Counted from the stretch's first letter, positions 8,461 through 16,679 are shown. The stretch is 38,148 nucleotides of DNA from Clostridium sp. CAG:508 (GCA_000435755.1 FR889090.1:16323-54470), one strand, 5' to 3'. The notes: a model not told the origin generated them from the sequence alone. Program-made: numbers and translations.

Positions 8461-8537
8461 CTGGCTTTGCCATACGTGCATTTTGCTTTACAAATATGAA
8501 CATTTCACGGTGACTTAACCTTGTTGTATAGCCAAAA
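8461..8537. other. Unexplained structured intergenic segment
   Basis: Between the carD promoter and the terminator of the 67-aa gene is a stretch richer in G+C than its surroundings. In minus-strand sense a 7-bp helix (GCTATAC with GTATGGC) would close it, and it contains the small palindrome TCACGGTGA. No promoter, coding frame or family is clear. It may be an RNA, a relic or chance structure. Confidence 0.3.
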
Positions 8538-8538
8538 T

Positions 8539-8565
8539 AAAAGCCACGAAAAATTCGTGGCTTTT
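8539..8565 (-). terminator. Terminator after the 67-aa gene
   Basis: Perfect 12-bp stem AAAAGCCACGAA / TTCGTGGCTTTT with a 3-nt loop, just past the stop at 8577, with U-rich continuation on the minus strand. Confidence 0.85.
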
Positions 8566-8576
8566 AAAAAGTCTTA

Positions 8577-8780
8577 TTATTGGTTCCAGCTTTTTTCTGC
8601 TGCTTTCTTAGCTCTTTCTGCTCCTTTTTGATATTCTTCCAAAGTGAATCCATTATTATAATTCCAAGTTCCATCGTAGTGCCAAAATCTCGCCTTTGCA
8701 TCTCTATGTATTCTGTTCAATTCTAACTGATTCTTTATTTGGTTAACATCGACAGCAATACGCTTTAATTCTTTAAACAT
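8577..8780 (-). CDS. Small basic helical protein, unknown
   Basis: A 67-aa soluble protein, mostly charged and predicted helical: FKELKRIAVDVNQIKNQLEL at the start, an aromatic middle (FWHYDGTWNYNNGF), and an Ala/Lys-rich C-terminal helix. No family recognised. AAGGAG lies about 12 nt before the ATG. It has a dedicated promoter (8964-8993), an approximately 175-nt leader with three hairpins, and a strong terminator, so it is a separately controlled unit. Confidence 0.7.
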   Translation of the reverse strand: MFKELKRIAVDVNQIKNQLELNRIHRDAKARFWHYDGTWNYNNGFTLEEYQKGAERAKKAAEKSWNQ

Positions 8781-8957
8781 TTTGTATGCATTCTCCTTTT
8801 ACTCAACCTAATAGGTTGGCTTTGTTAAAGATAAAATCTTTAACGATGGTTAATATCTACAGATTATAAGACTTTTATTTCCTCCTTTATAATTATCCGG
8901 AGGTTTCAGCCTCCGAATAGTTTTTTATCGTTCGTCGGCTTACTAAAATATTATTAT
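8781..8957 (-). promoter_or_regulatory. Structured 5' leader of the 67-aa gene
   Basis: The region between the promoter and the gene contains, in transcription order, CGGAGG/CCTCCG (8898-8915), then an exposed AAAGGAGG (8881-8888), GTTAAAGAT/ATCTTTAAC (8824-8844) and CAACCT/AGGTTG (8804-8818), the last just before the ribosome binding site. The CCTCC arm of the first hairpin could instead pair with the downstream AAAGGAGG, so alternative folds are possible. I recognise no known riboswitch class. Confidence 0.45.
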
Positions 8958-8963
8958 TTCGTT

Positions 8964-8993
8964 ATTTTACTATATTTTTATATACTTTGTCAA
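8964..8993 (-). promoter_or_regulatory. Promoter of the 67-aa gene
   Basis: Minus-strand TTGACA (8988-8993), 18-bp spacer, TAAAAT (8964-8969). Confidence 0.7.
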
Positions 8994-9033
8994 ACTAAGC
9001 TTATGCTCTTTGCCTCTATATTTTTATTGATAA

Positions 9034-9495
9034 TTATTTACTTGTAGAGCCAAATCCACCTAATCTAGCGCCTTCTGCATTATCATTGTCAACTATTCCA
9101 AATTTTTGAAAAATTGCTTGTCCTATGCAGTCTCCTTTTTTTATTTCAATATCTTCTGCTTTTACATTAAAGAATGCAAACATTATATGTCCGTCATTAT
9201 CTGGATTTCCATAATAATCTCCATCCACTATTCCAACACCATTTGATAATACTAATCCTTTTTTCTTTGGATTAGAGCTTCTATTGCAAAGCATTAAATA
9301 TTCATCTTCTGGCATATATGCTTTTATTCCTGTTTTTACTAAAGTTGGTGCTTGTCCTGCTTTAAATGCTGGAACCACACAGTCTTCTGCTGCTTCTACA
9401 TCATATCCTGCTGAATATTTTGTTTTACGCACCGGCATATTTATTCCTGCTTGTTCAAATCCTTTTGCTACTTCAAATCCTCTTACTCTTTCCAT
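9034..9495 (-). CDS. dut: dUTP diphosphatase
   Basis: Trimeric dUTPase that hydrolyses dUTP to dUMP and pyrophosphate, keeping uracil out of DNA and supplying dUMP for dTMP synthesis. The five family motifs can be read: AGYDVEAAED (motif 1), NRSSNPKKKGL (2), NGVGIVDGDYYGN (3, with the Asp and Tyr that bind deoxyuridine), GDCIGQAIF (4) and the C-terminal RLGGFGSTSK (5). Length (153 aa) is typical. AAGGAG precedes the ATG. It follows ecfT by 69 bp on the same strand and may be the last gene of the capA-rimO-folT-ecfA-ecfT transcript. Confidence 0.93.
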   Translation of the reverse strand: MERVRGFEVAKGFEQAGINMPVRKTKYSAGYDVEAAEDCVVPAFKAGQAPTLVKTGIKAYMPEDEYLMLCNRSSNPKKKGLVLSNGVGIVDGDYYGNPDNDGHIMFAFFNVKAEDIEIKKGDCIGQAIFQKFGIVDNDNAEGARLGGFGSTSK

Positions 9496-9564
9496 ATTTT
9501 ATTTCTCCTTACTTTTTTATTTATTGTAATTATATATCATATTTTTAAAATTGTCATTATATTT

Positions 9565-10128
9565 TTAATACTCATAGCCTTTTTCTACTAATGATTCGTC
9601 TATTTCGTTTATTCTTTTTATTGTAGATAATAGTATTTTTGATAAAATGATTTTCATATTTTTTATATTAAAGTTTATATTTTTAGCTTTACACGCCTCT
9701 TTCACTTCTCTATATTCTTTTTTTAATACTGGTATCATTGAAAGTGCAATACTTACTAATACTTCAATTTCTTCTGTGTTTATTTTAAATACTTCTAATG
9801 GTTTGCATATTGTTCTTACTGTTTTAGCAAGTTGTGCTACTGTAATTGTTCTTGAATAAATATATGTTGCATTACATACTAGTAATAATTTTGCTGCCAT
9901 CCAAATTGCATTTATGTAGTTGTCTAATAATATATTGAATATAAAAGTAAATAATATAAATGGTAAGTACTTTGTTAGATTTATTATTGCCTTTTTAAAG
10001 TTAACTTTTATTATTATCATTAAAATCAAGTTTACTACTGCAAAACTTGCTAGCCAAATATTATTAGGCATAAAAAATATTAAAGTGGCATATGCAAGAA
10101 ACACTAAAAATGTAATTGCATTTTTCAT
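9565..10128 (-). CDS. ECF transporter transmembrane (T) component
   Basis: A 187-aa membrane protein with about four hydrophobic segments in the first 110 residues and a cytoplasmic helical region after it. In EcfT/CbiQ proteins two coupling helices carry Ala-Arg-Gly-type motifs that touch the ATPases. Here the matching places read EACKAKNINF (about 142-151) and LVEKGYEY (the C-terminus), so both motifs are degenerate. It is shorter than the usual 250-270 aa. The start overlaps the end of the ATPase gene by 4 bp, with AGGTGG upstream, so the two are coupled. With the adjacent FolT-like S component it should form a vitamin importer. Confidence 0.8.
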   Translation of the reverse strand: MKNAITFLVFLAYATLIFFMPNNIWLASFAVVNLILMIIIKVNFKKAIINLTKYLPFILFTFIFNILLDNYINAIWMAAKLLLVCNATYIYSRTITVAQLAKTVRTICKPLEVFKINTEEIEVLVSIALSMIPVLKKEYREVKEACKAKNINFNIKNMKIILSKILLSTIKRINEIDESLVEKGYEY

Positions 10129-10943
10129 TTTGAACCACCTGCCTTAGCTGTCACTAAATAGTTGACTAGTTCTGGTATTGTGTAATCTTTAGCATTTACC
10201 TGTATTCCATTTTTTTGTAGCTCTACTAATATTTCTAAAATAGTTGGAAGCTTAATTTCATATTTTCTTAGTTCTTCAGCCTTTTCAACTAATTCTTCTC
10301 TTTTTATTTCTAATGCAATTTTGCCTTGTTCTAATACTAAAGTTCTATCTGCCAATAATATTTCGTCTGCTAAATTTGTAATACAAATAATTGTATAACC
10401 TTGCTGTTTTAAGTTTTTAATAATTTTATATATTTTTTCTTTTCCTATACTATCGATCATGGTTGTTGGCTCATCAAAGATAAGATATTTAGGATTTTTA
10501 GCAAGTATTTCTGCTATCATAATTCTTTGTTTTTGCCCTAATGATAGATTGTATAAGTCTTTATTTTTAAAATCTAGCATCTCTACTTTTTCTAATGCAT
10601 CATTTATTCTTTTATCTACTTCTTGTTTAGATAAGCCTTTTAATGCAAATGATAATTCGTCTTCAATCGAATTGAAAATTATTTGATTTTCTGGATTTTG
10701 AAATACTATTCCAACTTTATCTCTAATTTCTTTTTGATGTTTTTTCATATTTAAATCGTCAATAAAGATATTGCCTTCTTTTAACCTTAAAATTCCTGCT
10801 ATTAGTTTGCCTATAGTTGATTTTCCAGAGCCATTTTTTCCTACAATAGAAATAATCTCTCCGTCATGTACTTCAAAACTGATATTATCTAATATTTTGT
10901 TGCTTTCTTTATATTTAAATGAAACGTTTTCTAGTCTAATCAT
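10125..10943 (-). CDS. ECF transporter ATPase (EcfA-like)
   Basis: ABC ATPase of 272 aa that powers the ECF importer. Walker A is GKNGSGKS (35-42), the Q-loop FQNPENQ (81-87), the signature LSLGQ (133-137) instead of LSGGQ, and Walker B LIFDE (154-158) with the catalytic Glu present. The H-loop reads ITNLADE, with Asn190 in place of the switch His. ECF modules normally use two ATPases, EcfA1 and EcfA2, or a homodimer; only one is encoded here, and two of its ATP-site elements are altered. It overlaps folT (8 bp) and ecfT (4 bp). AAGGAG precedes the ATG. A partner ATPase encoded elsewhere is possible. Confidence 0.88.
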   Translation of the reverse strand: MIRLENVSFKYKESNKILDNISFEVHDGEIISIVGKNGSGKSTIGKLIAGILRLKEGNIFIDDLNMKKHQKEIRDKVGIVFQNPENQIIFNSIEDELSFALKGLSKQEVDKRINDALEKVEMLDFKNKDLYNLSLGQKQRIMIAEILAKNPKYLIFDEPTTMIDSIGKEKIYKIIKNLKQQGYTIICITNLADEILLADRTLVLEQGKIALEIKREELVEKAEELRKYEIKLPTILEILVELQKNGIQVNAKDYTIPELVNYLVTAKAGGSK

Positions 10944-11472
10944 TTGAGCTCCTTACATATTTATCAAATGGTTTTCTTAATGCTTTTTCTAATGCAAAAA
11001 TCACTATAACATGAATTGGAATCATAATAAGTTGTTTTACAATTCTAGTTACAAGTAATGCCCAAAAAGCTTTTCCTGTAGTTATACTTGTCCATAAAGT
11101 ATTTAAGCCCATATTTACCACTATTGCTACTAATACAGTGGCAATTATAAGCCTTAAAAGTAATTGCTTATCATTGTAACTGTCTGGTTCTTTTTTGTAT
11201 AGTATAAATCCATATATTGCTGCGGACACTGCTGTACTAATAGTGTACCCTATAAAAAATGCACCTGATGGGAATAGAGTTGCCCCTATAACATCTCCTA
11301 AAACATTTAATAGAATTGTCCATTTTGGTCCTAACCAAATTGCGCATAACATTGTTGGTACAAATGCAAAGCTTATTTTAGTAATTGGTGTTTTTATTGA
11401 TAAAAACCTTGATAATACAATAAGCATTGCTAATAATATTGCTGTTAGTATAATTTTTTTATTTGTTCTCAT
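10936..11472 (-). CDS. folT: ECF transporter S component, folate (FolT) family
   Basis: Substrate-binding membrane subunit of 178 aa with about five to six hydrophobic segments. The start (LAMLIVLSRFLSI, then SFAFVPTMLCAIWLGPKWT) and the segment GDVIGATLFPSGAFFIGYT are characteristic of FolT-family S components, which bind folate or related pterins. Specificity is inferred from family resemblance. It lies between rimO (14-bp overlap) and the ATPase gene (8-bp overlap) in one operon with the T component, so all parts of an importer but a second ATPase are present. Confidence 0.82.
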   Translation of the reverse strand: MRTNKKIILTAILLAMLIVLSRFLSIKTPITKISFAFVPTMLCAIWLGPKWTILLNVLGDVIGATLFPSGAFFIGYTISTAVSAAIYGFILYKKEPDSYNDKQLLLRLIIATVLVAIVVNMGLNTLWTSITTGKAFWALLVTRIVKQLIMIPIHVIVIFALEKALRKPFDKYVRSSND

Positions 11473-12772
11473 AAGTTATTTCCCCCATTAAATCATAATC
11501 TTTTACTTCTTTTATTTTGCAATCCACCCAGTCGCCTAAATTTAATTGTTTTGTATTTTTTATATATACTACTCCATCAATTTCTGGTACATCCATATAG
11601 GTTCTGCCAACATAGTATTTTTGATTTTTGGTTATTCCATCAATTCTTGCTTTTTGTGTTGTACCAATTTTATTTTCTAAATTCTCTCTAGAAATCTCTT
11701 GTTGTAATTTCATTATTTTATTATATCTACTTTTCTTTGTAGCTGGATGAATTTGATTTGGCATTTTTTCTGCTCCTGTGCCTTCTTCTTTAGAATACAT
11801 AAATGCTCCAAGTTTGTCAAATTTAGCTTCTTTTAAAAAGTTATATAGTTCTTCAAAGTCTTCTTCAGTTTCACCCGGAAAACCAACCATTACAGTTGTT
11901 CTTAGGATAACATTTGGAATTTCTTTTCTTAATTTTTGTATTAGCTTTCTAATACTTTCTCCATTGCTTTTTCTATTCATTCTTTTTAAAACACTGTCTG
12001 AAATATGTTGTATTGGAATATCAAAATAATTACATATTTTATTATTTTCTTTTATTACCTGAATTAGCTTGTCTGTAATAGTTTCAGGGTATGAATACAA
12101 TATTCTAATCCATTTTATTTTGTCTATTTTACATATCTCCTGCAAAAGCTCAGCAAGTTTTGGTTCACCATATATGTCTTGTCCATATCTTGTAGTATCT
12201 TGAGCTGTTAAAATTATTTCTTCATAACCTTGCTCTGCTAGCTTATTTGCTTCTTCTACAAGACTTTCCATCGTTCTACTTTTTTGCATTCCACGAATTT
12301 TTGGAATTGCGCAGAATGTGCAACAATTGCTACAACCATCTGCTATTTTTATATATGCATAATTTTCGCCTGTTGTAATAACTCTATCTGTGAATTTTTC
12401 AAAGTCTACATTCCCTTTTCCATTAGATAATAGTTTTTCTATCTGCTCCCATAATGTACTATACTCACTATATTTTATATATAAATCTACTTCTGGAATA
12501 GATTTTTCAAGTTCCTTTTTATATCTTTCTACTAAGCATCCCATAGCTATTAGATATTTGCAATTTTGTTTTTTATACTCAGCCATTTCTAGTATTGTAT
12601 TTATTGCTTCTTCTTTTGCAGACTCAATAAATCCACAAGTATTTATTATTATAACTTCTGCTTCTTCTGGGTTATTTACTATTTCGTATCCATGTTCTTT
12701 AAATAATGCTATTGTTTTTTCTGTATCTACTAAGTTTTTATTACATCCTAATGATATAAATCCTGCTTTCAT
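11459..12772 (-). CDS. rimO: Ribosomal protein S12 methylthiotransferase RimO
   Basis: Radical SAM enzyme that adds a methylthio group to an aspartate of ribosomal protein S12. The N-terminal UPF0004 domain holds the auxiliary cluster cysteines Cys10, Cys46 and Cys79; the radical SAM motif is Cys147-x3-Cys151-x2-Cys154; the C-terminal TRAM domain covers about 375-437. The start (MKAGFISLGCNKNLVDTE) is typical of RimO rather than MiaB. Length (437 aa) is normal. Its start overlaps the capA stop by 4 bp and its end overlaps folT by 14 bp, so it is translated as part of the same transcript. Confidence 0.93.
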   Translation of the reverse strand: MKAGFISLGCNKNLVDTEKTIALFKEHGYEIVNNPEEAEVIIINTCGFIESAKEEAINTILEMAEYKKQNCKYLIAMGCLVERYKKELEKSIPEVDLYIKYSEYSTLWEQIEKLLSNGKGNVDFEKFTDRVITTGENYAYIKIADGCSNCCTFCAIPKIRGMQKSRTMESLVEEANKLAEQGYEEIILTAQDTTRYGQDIYGEPKLAELLQEICKIDKIKWIRILYSYPETITDKLIQVIKENNKICNYFDIPIQHISDSVLKRMNRKSNGESIRKLIQKLRKEIPNVILRTTVMVGFPGETEEDFEELYNFLKEAKFDKLGAFMYSKEEGTGAEKMPNQIHPATKKSRYNKIMKLQQEISRENLENKIGTTQKARIDGITKNQKYYVGRTYMDVPEIDGVVYIKNTKQLNLGDWVDCKIKEVKDYDLMGEITYENK

Positions 12773-14022
12773 TTTATTATCCCTTCTAGTTTTTTTAGTC
12801 CTTCTACTAATTTATTATATGTCTCTTTATTTACTATTTTTTTATTTCCTTCTGCATATGCTTTAGCTGTACCTTTCATATCAATTAACTCATACCTATT
12901 TTCTGCTTTTGTGCCTCTATCTAATACATAAATTGGCGTATAATCAACTTTGCTTAGTACTACTTCTCCTGTTTCTCCGCTTTTTCTAAGTTCAATATTA
13001 AGAACTAACTCTATTTTTGATATATCCATTGTTTCACCTGATATGTAGTTTCCTAAAGAATATGCAACAAGTACATTTTTTCCTTCTGGACTTTGCATAA
13101 CTTCCATTTTTTGAACTGCTGATGCATGATTTCCTAAAATCATATCTGCCCCATTTTCTACTAAAAATTTAGCTATGTTTTGTTGTTCTTTATTAGGCTT
13201 TGTTGAATATGCATCTCCCCAATGCATAATTATTATGCTATAGTCTGCATTTTCTTTAGCATATTCTAAATCTTTTTTAGCAATTTCTGAATTGTATATA
13301 TTTGCACTATCCAATTCCTCTTTTGTTTTACTATTTTGATTTTCAAAACCATATGTATATGACAAAAATGCAATCTTAGTATTTTTTATTGTCTTTATCT
13401 TTACTCTACTTTCCCCTAAGTTATCTCCTACTACATCATATCCTATTCCTTCTAGTGCTCTCTTAGTTTCTTGCAAGCCTTCTATTCCATAATCTAAACT
13501 ATGATTTGTGCTTATACTAACTAAATCTATTCCTATATTTTTCAAAGCTTCTGCAAAAGAAATTGGACTATTACGTTGTCCATATCCAGAGTATTTATTG
13601 TCTGTATAATTAGTTTCCATAGTTCCTACTGTGATATCACTATCTGCAAAAAAAGTAGACATATTTTTAAACATTGACGTAAAATCATAATTTTGTGTAC
13701 CTTTATCATATGCATCTTCTAGTATACTATTTTCACATAAAATATCTCCAACTGCTGATATTCTGATAATACTATCTCTTACAGTATTATTAGAATTAGC
13801 TATATTCTTTTCTGTTTCTTCAAATATTGCTTCAATATTTTTTTCTAACTCAGCTCTTTGCTCTGCCAATATTTTTTTCTCTTTGTTATTACGATAAAAG
13901 ATAGTTACAGAACATATAACTATTATTATTGCTAATATTATAGTTAAAGTTATGAATGTTTTTGAGCTCATTACTTCTAATATACTTCTAGAGCTACGCT
14001 TATTTCTACGATTTCTTGACAT
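12769..14022 (-). CDS. CapA-family (PGA capsule type) metallophosphoesterase-like protein
   Basis: Membrane-anchored protein of 417 aa: a basic start, one membrane segment (about residues 26-46), a helical spacer (50-85), then the CapA domain. The domain begins AVGDILCENS and contains the family signatures GTMETNYTD, STNHSLDYG, MHWGDAY.., ILGNHASAVQ and AYSLGNYISGE, which supply metal-ligand-type Asp, His and Asn residues. Related proteins act in poly-gamma-glutamate capsule formation, but many paralogues stand alone and have unknown roles, as here. I choose ATG at 14022 because AAGGTGAT sits 5 nt upstream; a GTG nine bases earlier lies inside that site. First gene of the capA-rimO-folT-ecfA-ecfT run. 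Confidence 0.85.
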   Translation of the reverse strand: MSRNRRNKRSSRSILEVMSSKTFITLTIILAIIIVICSVTIFYRNNKEKKILAEQRAELEKNIEAIFEETEKNIANSNNTVRDSIIRISAVGDILCENSILEDAYDKGTQNYDFTSMFKNMSTFFADSDITVGTMETNYTDNKYSGYGQRNSPISFAEALKNIGIDLVSISTNHSLDYGIEGLQETKRALEGIGYDVVGDNLGESRVKIKTIKNTKIAFLSYTYGFENQNSKTKEELDSANIYNSEIAKKDLEYAKENADYSIIIMHWGDAYSTKPNKEQQNIAKFLVENGADMILGNHASAVQKMEVMQSPEGKNVLVAYSLGNYISGETMDISKIELVLNIELRKSGETGEVVLSKVDYTPIYVLDRGTKAENRYELIDMKGTAKAYAEGNKKIVNKETYNKLVEGLKKLEGIIK

Positions 14023-14065
14023 TTGTATCACCTTATATAATTTATCACATTTTTTGCAATAAGTA

Positions 14066-14090
14066 AAGGTGGAAATTTACTTTCCACCTT
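14066..14090 (-). terminator. Possible terminator after the ord-like gene
   Basis: Ten-base-pair stem AAGGTGGAAA / TTTCCACCTT with a 5-nt loop, just past the stop at 14096. The U tract on the minus strand is weak. Confidence 0.55.
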
Positions 14091-14095
14091 CTAAA

Positions 14096-15172
14096 TTATT
14101 TTACATATTCATTTAATGGTTTTACTCTGTAATTTAATTCTCCGAACTTATCTGTTGTTACATAACCTGGTGTGCTATTTATAACGTCTGGAATACGATT
14201 AACTATTGACGCACATGTTAGCTCTACTGTTGCAGGTCTTGCAACTACTATTGTTGTATCTGGCTCTCCATAGATTGTCCATTCGTTTTTGTCATAATCT
14301 TCATTAGAATATACCTTACCAATACATTCTGATTCAATAGTAATTCCTTCTTTAGTTGTTGTTGTAACAACTGCACTCATTCCTGTAGCATCTCCTGCTT
14401 TTACTGTCATTCCTAATGTTGAAGAATATATATCTTCTTTGTATGTTTGTGGTATTGTTTTTTGTGTTTGTCTTTCAACTGTTAGTCCAAGTTTAGAACA
14501 TAACCATCCATTTACATTCCACATATATGATGGTAAATATTTTCCTGATTCAATAACTTTTTGTCTTTCTTCATCACTAATTTTATCTACTGAAGCTACT
14601 TGATCCTCAAATTCTTGCATTGTTAATCCTGAACCATGTGCTTTTGCTAAAGCTATTCCATAGTCTTCTACATTGTAGCTTGAGCTTCCTTTTATTTTTG
14701 TGATTTTATGTGTTGATCCTGCAATTGAACTAATTAATTGTCCCCAATAAATGTCTTGATATCCACTTCCTGTAATTGTACATCCTGTTTGTTTTGCCAT
14801 TTCGTCTAATTCTTTTGTAGTTGCGGGGTTTGAATTTTCTGGATAAAATGCTTCTTCACATGTTGTAATTGCATTTATTCCTAATTTAGCACAAAGCATT
14901 AAAGCATCTCTAACATCTGCTATTAAGCTCATTGTAGTAACTATAGCAATATCTGGTTGAACTTGTTTTAACATTTCTTCTGCATTTTCTAAAGCTGTTA
15001 CAGTTACACCTTTGTTTTCTCCTCCAATAATTTCTCCTATATCTTTGCCAATAACAGATGGGTTTACATCAATTGCTCCAACTATTTCTGCTCCTTTTTC
15101 ATACACATAGCGCATTGTATAAACCGCCATTTTTCCTGTACCAAATTGTACAACTTTTACTTTTCTCTCCAT
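14096..15172 (-). CDS. 2,4-diaminopentanoate dehydrogenase-like NAD(P)-dependent oxidoreductase
   Basis: Protein of 358 aa with an N-terminal Rossmann fold: FGTGKMAVYTMRYV (10-23) is the dinucleotide-binding loop. The dihydrodipicolinate-reductase-like architecture and the segments CEEAFYPENSNPATTKELDE, GSGYQDIYWGQ and LAKAHGSGLT resemble 2,4-diaminopentanoate dehydrogenase (Ord), which acts in ornithine fermentation by Clostridia. The other genes of that pathway (ornithine aminomutase, AKP thiolase) are not nearby, so the substrate is uncertain; another amino-acid-derived amine is possible. GGAGG precedes the ATG. Own promoter and weak terminator suggest a single-gene unit. Confidence 0.68.
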   Translation of the reverse strand: MERKVKVVQFGTGKMAVYTMRYVYEKGAEIVGAIDVNPSVIGKDIGEIIGGENKGVTVTALENAEEMLKQVQPDIAIVTTMSLIADVRDALMLCAKLGINAITTCEEAFYPENSNPATTKELDEMAKQTGCTITGSGYQDIYWGQLISSIAGSTHKITKIKGSSSYNVEDYGIALAKAHGSGLTMQEFEDQVASVDKISDEERQKVIESGKYLPSYMWNVNGWLCSKLGLTVERQTQKTIPQTYKEDIYSSTLGMTVKAGDATGMSAVVTTTTKEGITIESECIGKVYSNEDYDKNEWTIYGEPDTTIVVARPATVELTCASIVNRIPDVINSTPGYVTTDKFGELNYRVKPLNEYVK

Positions 15173-15203
15173 AAATTTTCCTCCTTTGAAATTTTATACA
15201 TAG

Positions 15204-15233
15204 ATTATATACCAAATACTAAAAAATATTCAA
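15204..15233 (-). promoter_or_regulatory. Promoter of the ord-like gene
   Basis: Minus-strand TTGAAT (15228-15233), 18-bp spacer, TATAAT (15204-15209), 32 bp before the gene. Confidence 0.65.
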
Positions 15234-15254
15234 TGGATATTTTGTGAATTTTGA

Positions 15255-15284
15255 TTGATTTTTTTATATCTTTTCTTATATAAT
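15255..15284 (+). promoter_or_regulatory. Promoter of deoD
   Basis: TTGATT (15255-15260), 18-bp spacer, TATAAT (15279-15284), divergent from the ord-like promoter about 20 bp away. Confidence 0.6.
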
Positions 15285-15315
15285 ACTAATATATTAATTT
15301 TAAGGAGGATTTTTT

Positions 15316-16050
15316 ATGCCTATTCATTGTAATGCTAAAAAAGAAGATATTGCAAAAACTGTGCTTATGCCTGGTGACCCTTTACGTGCTAAATATATTG
15401 CAGAGAATTTTTTAGAGAATGCTAGATTAGTAAATACTGTTAGAAACATGCTTGCATATACTGGAACTTATAAAGGAAAAGAAATCACTGTGTTTTCTCA
15501 TGGTATGGGTATGGCAAGTATGGGAATTTACTGCTATGAGTTATATAAATTTTACGATGTAGAAAATATTATTCGTATTGGTTCTTGTGGAGCTTATTCT
15601 GAAGATTTAAATATTTTTGATACTATATTAGTTGATAAGAGTTATACTGAAGGGAATTTTGCTTATGAATGGAATGAAAAGGATTGTCATTTAATTGAAT
15701 CTAGTGAATTTTTAAATGAGATTATAGAAAGTACTGCAAAAGAAATAAATATTCCTTATATAAAAGGAAATACTTTATGTAGTGACTGTTTTGATGGTTA
15801 TTTAGAGAGTATTCCAAATTTAATTAAAAGATTTCCTAAAGAGCTTAATATTATTGGTGCTGAAATGGAAGCTTTTGCTTTATTTTATATGGCTCATTAT
15901 CTATGTAGACAGGCTTCTTGCTTATTGACTGTAGTTGATTCTCATTACAAGAAACAAGAAATTAGTTCTGAAGAGAGAGAAAAGTCTTTAAATAATATGA
16001 TAACTTTAGCTTTAGAAAGTGCTATAAAAATAGAAAATGCCAAAGGTTAG
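15316..16050 (+). CDS. deoD: Purine nucleoside phosphorylase, DeoD type
   Basis: Hexameric PNP that splits purine (deoxy)nucleosides with phosphate into base and (deoxy)ribose 1-phosphate. Typical residues are in place: His4, the phosphate-site GDPLRAK (20-26) with Arg24, Arg43, the RIGSCGA segment (87-93), EMEA (183-186) for ribose binding, and the catalytic Asp208 in VVDSH. Length (244 aa) is close to E. coli DeoD (239). AAGGAGG lies 7-8 nt before the ATG. It is alone, with its own promoter, and its stop codon falls in the loop of its terminator. Confidence 0.93.
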   Translation: MPIHCNAKKEDIAKTVLMPGDPLRAKYIAENFLENARLVNTVRNMLAYTGTYKGKEITVFSHGMGMASMGIYCYELYKFYDVENIIRIGSCGAYSEDLNIFDTILVDKSYTEGNFAYEWNEKDCHLIESSEFLNEIIESTAKEINIPYIKGNTLCSDCFDGYLESIPNLIKRFPKELNIIGAEMEAFALFYMAHYLCRQASCLLTVVDSHYKKQEISSEEREKSLNNMITLALESAIKIENAKG

Positions 16051-16067
16051 TCCTTTGACATTTTTTT
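16036..16067 (+). terminator. Terminator of deoD
   Basis: AATG-C-CAAAGG / CCTTTG-A-CATT hairpin followed by T7. The deoD stop codon lies in its loop. Confidence 0.85.
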
Positions 16068-16072
16068 AATTC

Positions 16073-16552
16073 TTATTTTGTTATTGATAAAACTTTATAT
16101 TGCATTACTCCAGCTGGTGCTTGAACTTCTACAACTTGGTTCTTTTTTGCACCTAAAATAGCACTGCCTATTGGTGACTCATTTGAAATTTTATTTTGTG
16201 CTATATCTACCTCTGTAGATCCAACTATAGTATAGCTTACTTCTTCATCAAATTCTAAGTCTAACAATTTAACAGTATTTCCTACTTGAACTGTTTTTGT
16301 GTCTATTTCTGATTCATCTATAATTTTAGCATATCTGATTTTATTTTCTAATTCTGCAATTTTTGTTTCATTTTCTGCTTGAGCATTTTTTGCTTCGTCA
16401 TATTCAGAATTTTCTGATAAATCTCCAAATCCTAAAGCCACTTTAATTCTTTCAGCTATCTCTACTCTTTTTACTGTTTTTAAATTTTCTAATTCTTGTT
16501 CTAGTTTGTCAAATCCTTCTTGTGTTAATAACACTTCTTTGTTTTCTTCCAT
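16073..16552 (-). CDS. greA: Transcription elongation factor GreA
   Basis: Binds the secondary channel of RNA polymerase and stimulates cleavage of backtracked RNA. The N-terminal coiled coil (about 8-78) has the catalytic tip GDLSENSEYD with Asp44 and Glu47. The C-terminal FKBP-like domain (about 85-159) includes SPIGSAILGAKK. I place the start at ATG 16552 because AGGAGG lies 8 nt upstream; an in-frame GTG at 16576 lies before that site and would give an unlikely N-terminal extension. Own promoter (16634-16662); the leader carries an 8-bp hairpin GCAACAAA/TTTGTTGC (16593-16624). A second GreA-like gene is at 22511. Confidence 0.95.
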   Translation of the reverse strand: MEENKEVLLTQEGFDKLEQELENLKTVKRVEIAERIKVALGFGDLSENSEYDEAKNAQAENETKIAELENKIRYAKIIDESEIDTKTVQVGNTVKLLDLEFDEEVSYTIVGSTEVDIAQNKISNESPIGSAILGAKKNQVVEVQAPAGVMQYKVLSITK

Positions 16553-16633
16553 TTGTCCTTCCTCCTTTGCTTTCACAATGAAAAAATTAATTGCAACAAA
16601 CTATAAATAAATATAATTTGTTGCGACTTCTTT

Positions 16634-16662
16634 AATATACTAGATTTTTTGCCATTTGTCAA
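16634..16662 (-). promoter_or_regulatory. Promoter of greA
   Basis: Minus-strand TTGACA (16657-16662), 17-bp spacer, TATATT (16634-16639). Confidence 0.85.
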
Positions 16663-16679
16663 GAAAATTCATATAATTT

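Noticed and set aside
8461..8537. A cyclic-di-GMP-I riboswitch, suggested by GCACGTATGGCAAAGCC on the minus strand
   Set aside because: Only the first few bases resemble the class; the required second helix, tetraloop receptor and GG..AGCC..GGU parts do not follow, and no gene is suitably placed.
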